NCBI GenBank assembly: GCA_963781025.1
Contig: CAWADU010000003.1
Location: 1,860,001-1,924,000 of the forward strand
Direction: 5' to 3'
DNA length: 64,000 nt
Origin: Tardibacter sp963781025
GTDB taxonomy: Bacteria > Pseudomonadota > Alphaproteobacteria > Sphingomonadales > Sphingomonadaceae
Position numbers and translations under genes: made by a program. Under the pieces are notes generated by a model that made no database searches, was not told the origin of the DNA, and was given only the letters and a program-made list of their open reading frames with translations. Shown in pieces: positions 60,911 through 64,000 of this stretch; positions within the stretch are counted from its first letter, which is position 1; each line of letters begins with the position of its first letter.

Positions 60911-62896
60911 TTAATTGTTGGACTTCGTCCACATATCGATCTGTTGCTGCATGTAGCTTTGGGTGCTCTTGAAGGCGGCGACCGCCTTTTCCATCGCGGC
61001 GAACTGGGTCGTCAGCCGGTCCTTCAGCGCCGCGCTCGACGCATCCACCTTGGCTTGCTCCTCGGCAATCGCGGCCGCTTCCTTGGCGAGACGAGCCGAC
61101 GCCGCATTTAAACCACCGCCCGATGCCGACAGCTGCGCCTGCAGGTCGCTGATCGTCCCGCTGACCGTCTGGCGCACGGTAATCGTGGCCGTGGTCACGC
61201 CGCCCAGCACATTGACCGCAAGCCCGGCAGCACTGGATTGCGACGAAGCGATCAGCCGGTTGCCGATCCCGATGGCGGCGACTCCGGCGATCTTTCCCGA
61301 AGCGTTGACGCCGATATTCGCCGTCGTGGCATCGAGGCCAAGAGTGGTCGACAGGGCCGGATTCAGCCCGGTCAACACGACCGACGATGTGCTGCCGACG
61401 CTGCGCGACTGGAAGGCCAGGCTCGATCCGTCCCAGCTTACGTCGAGGGCCAGGCCGAACGAGCCGAAAACCGGGTCGGCGTTGATCGCGCTCTGGAACG
61501 CGGCGGCGAGGTCGGCGCCCGTGGCATAGCTGCCCTCGGGCAGGTTGATCGATAGGGAATTCCGTCCGTCCAGCGTCACGCCGAAGCTCTTGTTCGTGCT
61601 GTCGATCACGACCGGCGCGCCGAAAGCGGCCGGAACCGCCGCGCCGGTGAGGCGGCCCGACGTTGCCGGGACGACGTTGGTAACGGCATAGCTGCCGGGC
61701 TTCGCCGCGCCGAGGCCGCTTGCGATGCCGATCAGCGGCGAACTGCTCGACTGGCCGGGGACGAACATGTCGTGGACGCGTTCAGGATATTGCGAAACGG
61801 CGGTCGTCAGCTTCGCGTCATCGATGGCCAATGTGCCGTCGCGATTGGTTTTTATGCCGATTTCGGCGAGGCTCGACGGACCCGCGCCCGTGAGCAACGT
61901 CTTGCTGCTGAGATCGCTCAGCGTCCGCTTCAGCTCGCGGATCGTCCGGTCGCTGGCAAGCGGTCCGGCCGTCCCGCCGTCGGTCGCCATCTTCGTTGCA
62001 TCCGCCAGCATCTGGACGAGCTGGTTATAGACATCGACATAGTTGCCGACCGCGGTCTTCAGCGTCGCCGTGTCATAGTTGCTGCTGACCGTGACGGCAG
62101 CGCCGGGATCCGCCTTCAGAAGATCGAGCTTCACCCCGTCGATCAGGTCGGTAACGCTGTTGGTCGCGCGTTCGACTGTGATCCCATCGACCGCAAGGAT
62201 GCTGTTCTGCGCCGCTGTCGACCACGACATGCCCGATGTGCCGGGGCCGAATTCGAAAGCTTCCAGCCCGGCGCTGCCGTCGATCGTGAAGCCCTGCTCC
62301 TTGCCGGTTTCACCCTTGATGACCAGGCGTGCGCCGCTCGCGTCCTGAACGATCGATGCCGTCAGCCCCGAATTCGACGCATTGATCGCCTGCTGCAGGC
62401 CGACAAGGCTGTCGTTATCCGGCCCGATGGTGATCGTGACAGGCGCGCGGCTGCTCGCGGAAAATCCGCTGGGAGCAGGCACCGTGCCGCTTACCGTGCC
62501 AAAATTGATCGTCAGCGTTCCCTGGCCGATGGCGGCATTTTTATTGGCGACCGGCGTGGACGCAATCGTCTGCCGCTGGGCAAGCTGCTGCACCTCGATA
62601 GCGCTGGAGATGCCGGTGGGCTCGCCCGTGCCGGATGGGGAAACCGCGATGGTCGTTGCGTCGCTGCTCGTCGTTTGCCGGTCAAGCGCGCCGCTGCCCA
62701 CCAGCGACCCGAGCGCCGTTGAAAAAGCGCCGAGTGCGGAGCTTACCTGCGACAGGCTGGATATCTTCGCCTCGACGTCGGTCTGCCGGGTCTTCAACAC
62801 CGAATCGGACGGCGCGCGCTGGGCGGCGACCAGATCGGATATGAGCTGGGCCGTGTCTATGCCCGAACCGCTGCCAAGGGACGTCAAGATCGACAT
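60911..62896 (-). CDS. fliD: Flagellar filament cap protein FliD
   Basis: A 661-residue cap protein that guides flagellin assembly at the filament tip. The N-terminus SLGSGSGIDTAQLISDLVAAQRAPSD is the FliD_N signature. The C-terminal FliD domain has SSNYDTATLKTAVGNYVDVYNQLVQMLADATKM and the final heptad helix DRLTTQFAAMEKAVAAFKSTQSYMQQQIDMW. Between these is a long variable surface region (about 380-560), longer than in many FliD, with KSFGVTLDGRNSLSINLPEGSY. The gene leads fliD-fliS-fliT-like. Confidence 0.95.
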   Translation of the reverse strand: MSILTSLGSGSGIDTAQLISDLVAAQRAPSDSVLKTRQTDVEAKISSLSQVSSALGAFSTALGSLVGSGALDRQTTSSDATTIAVSPSGTGEPTGISSAIEVQQLAQRQTIASTPVANKNAAIGQGTLTINFGTVSGTVPAPSGFSASSRAPVTITIGPDNDSLVGLQQAINASNSGLTASIVQDASGARLVIKGETGKEQGFTIDGSAGLEAFEFGPGTSGMSWSTAAQNSILAVDGITVERATNSVTDLIDGVKLDLLKADPGAAVTVSSNYDTATLKTAVGNYVDVYNQLVQMLADATKMATDGGTAGPLASDRTIRELKRTLSDLSSKTLLTGAGPSSLAEIGIKTNRDGTLAIDDAKLTTAVSQYPERVHDMFVPGQSSSSPLIGIASGLGAAKPGSYAVTNVVPATSGRLTGAAVPAAFGAPVVIDSTNKSFGVTLDGRNSLSINLPEGSYATGADLAAAFQSAINADPVFGSFGLALDVSWDGSSLAFQSRSVGSTSSVVLTGLNPALSTTLGLDATTANIGVNASGKIAGVAAIGIGNRLIASSQSSAAGLAVNVLGGVTTATITVRQTVSGTISDLQAQLSASGGGLNAASARLAKEAAAIAEEQAKVDASSAALKDRLTTQFAAMEKAVAAFKSTQSYMQQQIDMWTKSNN

Positions 62897-63023
62897 GGAC
62901 TAACCCGTTCTTTCCATATTCCCGACCGTGACGAATCAGCAGCAGCGCATGCCGCTCCTGTTATCAAGACGACCGGACTGTCGTTGTTTTTAGGGACAAA
63001 TTGTCGATAAAAGCTGAATCCGC

Positions 63024-64000
63024 TCATAACGGGCGGCCGTTTTCGTCGAAACGGGCGGCGTCGGGCACCTCCACCATCGGCTGGGCCAGCCGGTCGCGCT
63101 CGATGGCGAACACGAAGGCAAGCACGCTCGCGACCGCGATATAGAGGTCGTCGCGGATTTCCTGCCCGACCTTCGAGGTGAAGAACACCGCGCGGGCAAG
63201 CAGCGGATAGCTCAGCACCGGCACTTCATTTTCCGCCGCCAGTTCGCGGATGACCTCGGCCACCAAGTCCTTGCCCTTGGCAACGACCACGGGCGCGCGG
63301 TCGCTGTTCCGGTCGTAACGAAGCGCAACGGCGAAATGCGTCGGGTTGGTCAGCACGACATGCGCTTCGGCCATGCCCTTGCGGACATTGTTGCGGGTCG
63401 CCTCGCGCTGCTTGCGGCGAACGGCCATCTTCACTTCGGGCGAGCCTTCGGTCTGCTTCAACTCGTCCTTCACCTCCTGCCTGGACATCCGCAGCTTTTG
63501 CATGAGCTGGATGATCTGGAGCGGCACGTCGACACCGGCCACGACCAGCAGCGCGAACGACAACAGCAACAGGAAGACAATCGCGAGATGGCCGGTATGG
63601 GCAATCGCGGCGCCAATATCCTCGGCGCCGAGCGCGGCGATATCGCGCGCATAGCTTGACAGCATCCACCAGCCGATTGCGCCGACCAGGACCACTTTCA
63701 GCAGGGACTTGCCAAGTTCCGCCAGCCCCTGTGTCCCGAAGATGCGCTTGGCATAATTGGCCGGGTTCATCCGCGAAAATTTGGGCGCCCAAAGCGAGGC
63801 GTTGAACTGGAAGGAGCCGAGCAGCGCCTGGCTGCCGAGCGCAGCGACCACGCAGGCCAGGAACATTCCGGCGAGCGGCCATGCGACGATTCCGGCAAGC
63901 GTCCAGACCGCGCGGCCGGGCTGGAAATCGACCCCGCCCTGACGGATGCCGGCAAGCCCGATCCGCATCACATTCTGTAGCGATGCGACCATCCATCCGC
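63024..64000 (-). CDS. flhB: Flagellar export switch protein FlhB, C-terminal part (cut by window end)
   Basis: The C-terminal ~325 residues of the FlhB export-gate protein; the start is beyond the window. Membrane helices are visible (LACVVAALGSQALLGS, LLKVVLVGAIGWWMLSSY, LAIVFLLLLSFALLVVAG). The linker is EVKDELKQTEGSPEVK. The autocleaved NPTH motif is in VLTNPTHFAVALRYDR, followed by VVAKGKDLVAEVIRELAAENEVPVL. This switches export from rod/hook to filament proteins. It ends 127 bases upstream of fliD in the same direction; the gap (62897-63023) holds no gene. Confidence 0.96.
   Translation of the reverse strand, partial: GWMVASLQNVMRIGLAGIRQGGVDFQPGRAVWTLAGIVAWPLAGMFLACVVAALGSQALLGSFQFNASLWAPKFSRMNPANYAKRIFGTQGLAELGKSLLKVVLVGAIGWWMLSSYARDIAALGAEDIGAAIAHTGHLAIVFLLLLSFALLVVAGVDVPLQIIQLMQKLRMSRQEVKDELKQTEGSPEVKMAVRRKQREATRNNVRKGMAEAHVVLTNPTHFAVALRYDRNSDRAPVVVAKGKDLVAEVIRELAAENEVPVLSYPLLARAVFFTSKVGQEIRDDLYIAVASVLAFVFAIERDRLAQPMVEVPDAARFDENGRPL

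Noticed and set aside
62930..62960. Possible sigma-54 promoter (GGCATG...TGCTGC) before fliD
   Set aside because: The GG-GC spacing is one base off the required 10, and no other feature supports it.

Overview
The window is a 64 kb piece of a GC-rich alphaproteobacterial chromosome, most likely from the order Sphingomonadales. The evidence is gene content and order: DUF3576-leuS-lptE-holA, F1-only atpHAGDC, yebC-ruvC-ruvA-ruvB next to ybgC-tolQRAB-pal, trpF-trpB-trpA-accD-folC, a UrcA-family protein, and DUF1244/DUF2312 proteins. Nearly all of it is core chromosome. I see no insertion sequence, integrase, CRISPR array or plasmid function.

Layout: (1) 1-13160: the end of ribA, an L,D-transpeptidase, a YggS-type PLP protein, a ThiE-like protein, an outer-membrane protein, the leuS operon, an ankyrin protein, SCO, YcgN and YgjP-like proteins, PBP1A, MsrB and a lipoprotein. 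(2) 13241-15600: a tRNA-Arg gene followed by an accessory-looking, visibly more AT-rich stretch. It holds a structured non-coding segment, an overlapping DUF5343/TIGR02391 gene pair and a DUF6968 orphan. (3) 15766-18199: two methyltransferases around a DUF2147 gene in a tight operon, then tRNA-Leu. (4) 18323-22834: the dTDP-rhamnose operon rfbABCD and ada. (5) 23053-28077: F1 ATP synthase. (6) 28183-36329: UrcA, a transporter plus two tandem acyltransferases, cpaF and two membrane glycosyltransferases. (7) 36362-46688: dodecin, small envelope proteins, the Tol-Pal system, ruvCAB with a CHAP gene inside, yebC and DUF2312. (8) 46754-53874: DUF1244, pyk, a HAD phosphatase, rpmJ, a phosphoesterase, an M14 carboxypeptidase, lapA and pyrF. 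(9) 54000-58865: trpFBA-accD-folC. (10) 59002-64000: flagellar genes (a sigma-54 activator, fliS and a FliT-like gene, fliD, the end of flhB).

Several genes are broken or carry odd ends. PBP1A (near 11250) and the sigma-54 flagellar activator (near 60070) each contain a one-base frameshift. An outer-membrane protein is shifted just before its last residues (near 2220). One of the two tandem acyltransferases has an in-frame amber codon exactly where its paralogue has glutamine (29854-29856). The UrcA gene appears to lack a standard start codon. These could be real pseudogenes or sequence errors; PBP1A in particular suggests that the reads should be checked.

The best candidate for something undescribed is the small tRNA-Arg-linked module at 13334-15599: a predicted structured RNA segment plus the DUF5343/TIGR02391 pair. 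No function can be assigned from the sequence. Assorted hairpin-type intergenic repeats sit inside operons, including twice within the ATP synthase operon.
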